DNA of 22,559 nucleotides from JAPSGM01 sp036556985 (GTDB lineage Bacteria; Chloroflexota; Limnocylindria; QHBO01): contig DATBIK010000001.1 of the NCBI GenBank assembly GCA_036556985.1, positions 1 through 22,559 on the forward strand, written 5' to 3'. The notes beneath the pieces were generated by a model. That model saw nothing but the letters and a program-made list of their open reading frames with translations, did no database searches and had not been told where the DNA came from. Both the position numbers and the translations under genes were made by a program. Within the stretch, counting starts at the first letter, position 1; each line of letters begins with the position of its first letter. This document shows, piece by piece, positions 21,485 to 22,559 of the stretch.

Positions 21485-22297
21485 ATGCCCCGACGCGGCC
21501 CGAGCCCGCAGAAGCTGGCCGCCGACCTGCGGAAGCGGAAGGCGCTGGCGGCGATCGTCCTCGAGCGGCTGGGCGAGCGGTACGGGCACCCGGCCTGGAC
21601 GGGCCCGCGGCTCGACGCGGTCAGCGAGCTCGTCCTCACCATCCTGTCGCAGAACACCGCCGACACGAACTCGTTCCGGGCCTTCACCGCCCTCCGCCAG
21701 CGATACGCGACCTGGGACGACCTGCTGGCGGCGCCGACCGACGAGCTGACCGAGGTCATCCGCCCCGGCGGCCTGGCCCCCACCAAGGCGCCGCGCATCC
21801 AGCATGCGCTGGCCGAGGTGCGCTCCGCCACGGAGGGGACGTGGGACCTCGGCTTCCTCGGCACGCTGCCGCTGGCCGAGGCGCGCGAGTGGCTCGTCTC
21901 CCTGCCCGGGATCGGCCGCAAGACGGCCTCGATCATCCTGCTCTTCAACTTCGGCCGGCCGGCGATGCCGGTCGACACCCACGTCCACCGGGTGACGACT
22001 CGGCTCGGCATGCTTCCGCCGCGAACGCCGTTCGACCGCGCCCACGACCTGCTCGAACGTGCCCTCGAGCCCGCCGAGATGTACCCGTTCCACGTCGAGA
22101 CCATCCGCCACGGGCGCGACACCTGCCGCGCGCCGCGACCGATCTGCGGCCTCTGCCCCCTGACCGATGCCTGCGCCTACTACGCCCTGGCCGCGCGCGG
22201 CAAGGCACCCATGGCGCCGGTCCCGCGTTCCGCGCCGGATCCCGGCCAGGCGCGGTACCACGACGAGCTCATCCACGGCTGGCTGCCGCCCGGCTGA
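21485..22297 (+). CDS. Endonuclease III-like HhH-GPD DNA glycosylase with iron-sulfur cluster
   Basis: 270 residues. Base-excision-repair glycosylase/AP lyase fold: LTILSQNTADTNS (51-63), hairpin LPGIGRKTASI with catalytic Lys146 (140-150), and catalytic Asp164 in VDTHVHRV. The 4Fe-4S loop is complete as Cys214, 221, 224 and 230 (CX6CX2CX5C). Lys plus Asp indicates a bifunctional Nth-type enzyme rather than MutY, which lacks that lysine. N- and C-terminal extensions make it about 55 residues longer than E. coli Nth, so I leave the symbol empty: an Nth paralogue or UV-endonuclease-type relative is equally possible. It starts 13 bases after glxK and is probably co-transcribed. Confidence 0.9.
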   Translation: MPRRGPSPQKLAADLRKRKALAAIVLERLGERYGHPAWTGPRLDAVSELVLTILSQNTADTNSFRAFTALRQRYATWDDLLAAPTDELTEVIRPGGLAPTKAPRIQHALAEVRSATEGTWDLGFLGTLPLAEAREWLVSLPGIGRKTASIILLFNFGRPAMPVDTHVHRVTTRLGMLPPRTPFDRAHDLLERALEPAEMYPFHVETIRHGRDTCRAPRPICGLCPLTDACAYYALAARGKAPMAPVPRSAPDPGQARYHDELIHGWLPPG

Positions 22298-22313
22298 GCG
22301 GCCGACGGAACCG

Positions 22314-22559
22314 ATGGGCGCCGGACGGGGTACCTCCCGTGTGGAGGGCCGACCATCGGCTGGGCCGAGACCGCCGGACCCGGACGACGACCGCCTCGTG
22401 GCGCTGGCGCGTGCCGGGGACGACGAGGCGTTCGCCACCCTCGTCCGGCGCCACGGTGAGGTGGCGTTCCGCGCCGCCTACGTCGTGCTCGGCGACGCCG
22501 ACGCCGCGGCCGATGCCGCACAGGAGGGGTTCATCGCCATGCATCGCGCCCTGGACCGA
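22314..22559 (+). CDS. ECF-type sigma-70 factor, partial (runs off the right edge)
   Basis: 82 codons from ATG 22314, open to the last base. After a Gly/Pro/Arg-rich 25-residue lead, the sequence DDRLVALARAGDDEAFATLV RRHGEVAFRAAYVVLGDADAAADAAQEGFIAMHRAL is the classic sigma region 2 of extracytoplasmic-function sigma factors, including the DA(A/E)DA.QE.F core-binding helix. The promoter-recognition region 4 and any anti-sigma gene lie beyond the window. It starts 16 bases after the glycosylase stop, so it may be the last visible gene of that run. GTG 22341 is an alternative start. Confidence 0.9.
   Translation, partial: MGAGRGTSRVEGRPSAGPRPPDPDDDRLVALARAGDDEAFATLVRRHGEVAFRAAYVVLGDADAAADAAQEGFIAMHRALDR

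Noticed and set aside
20074..22122. A 682-codon minus-strand frame opposite glycerate kinase and the glycosylase.
   Set aside because: Shadow of plus-strand genes whose motifs are unambiguous.

Overview
This is a GC-rich (roughly 70%), gene-dense bacterial segment with 21 protein genes, two of them cut by the window edges. There are no tRNA or rRNA genes, insertion sequences, phage genes or CRISPR arrays. The gene content (type I NADH dehydrogenase, DarA-type c-di-AMP receptor, PdxS/PdxT, an R3H/SpoIIIAA-like ATPase next to tmk, GpgS-type glycosyltransferase), frequent TTG starts and apparently leaderless promoters suggest an uncultured Chloroflexota lineage (Limnocylindria/Ellin6529-like) or a related Terrabacteria group. 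The lineage is an inference from style and gene order, not from a marker gene.

Layout. Left edge, minus strand: start of nuoA (1-351), a 364-base gap, then the trio darA / DinB-like / unknown protein (2784 down to 716). Plus strand: a four-helix LiaF-like membrane protein (2934-3923). Minus strand: a tight chain pdxS - pdxT - acetyltransferase-like - R3H ATPase - tmk (9102 down to 4080), the last four linked by 4-base overlaps. Plus strand: HNH protein and CCA-adding enzyme (9318-11313), then a DERA-like protein and a GalE-type epimerase (11394-13187). Minus strand: a ZIP metal transporter and a Fur/Zur-family regulator (14373-13184), with a perfect palindrome over the transporter promoter. 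Plus strand to the right edge: a DEAD-box helicase, an intergenic palindrome array, a DNA-ligase-like protein without its catalytic lysine, a glycosyltransferase, a double-USP/GpgS fusion, glycerate kinase, an endonuclease III-like protein and the start of an ECF sigma factor.

How the genes fit together. PdxS/PdxT make pyridoxal 5'-phosphate. Tmk and the CCA enzyme are housekeeping. ZIP plus Fur look like a self-contained metal-uptake and sensing unit. The two glycosyltransferases and glycerate kinase read as a glucosylglycerate (compatible solute) pathway, with stress-sensing USP domains fused to one enzyme.

Most unusual: (i) four copies of a 16-bp palindrome (consensus TACCGATnnATCGGTA) in two 66-bp pairs before the degenerate ligase gene, with a related element upstream of the LiaF-like gene; (ii) the catalytically stripped ligase-like protein; (iii) a DERA-like protein without its Schiff-base lysine; (iv) the USP-USP-GpgS fusion; (v) a glycosyltransferase that appears to start at CTG behind a perfect Shine-Dalgarno sequence.
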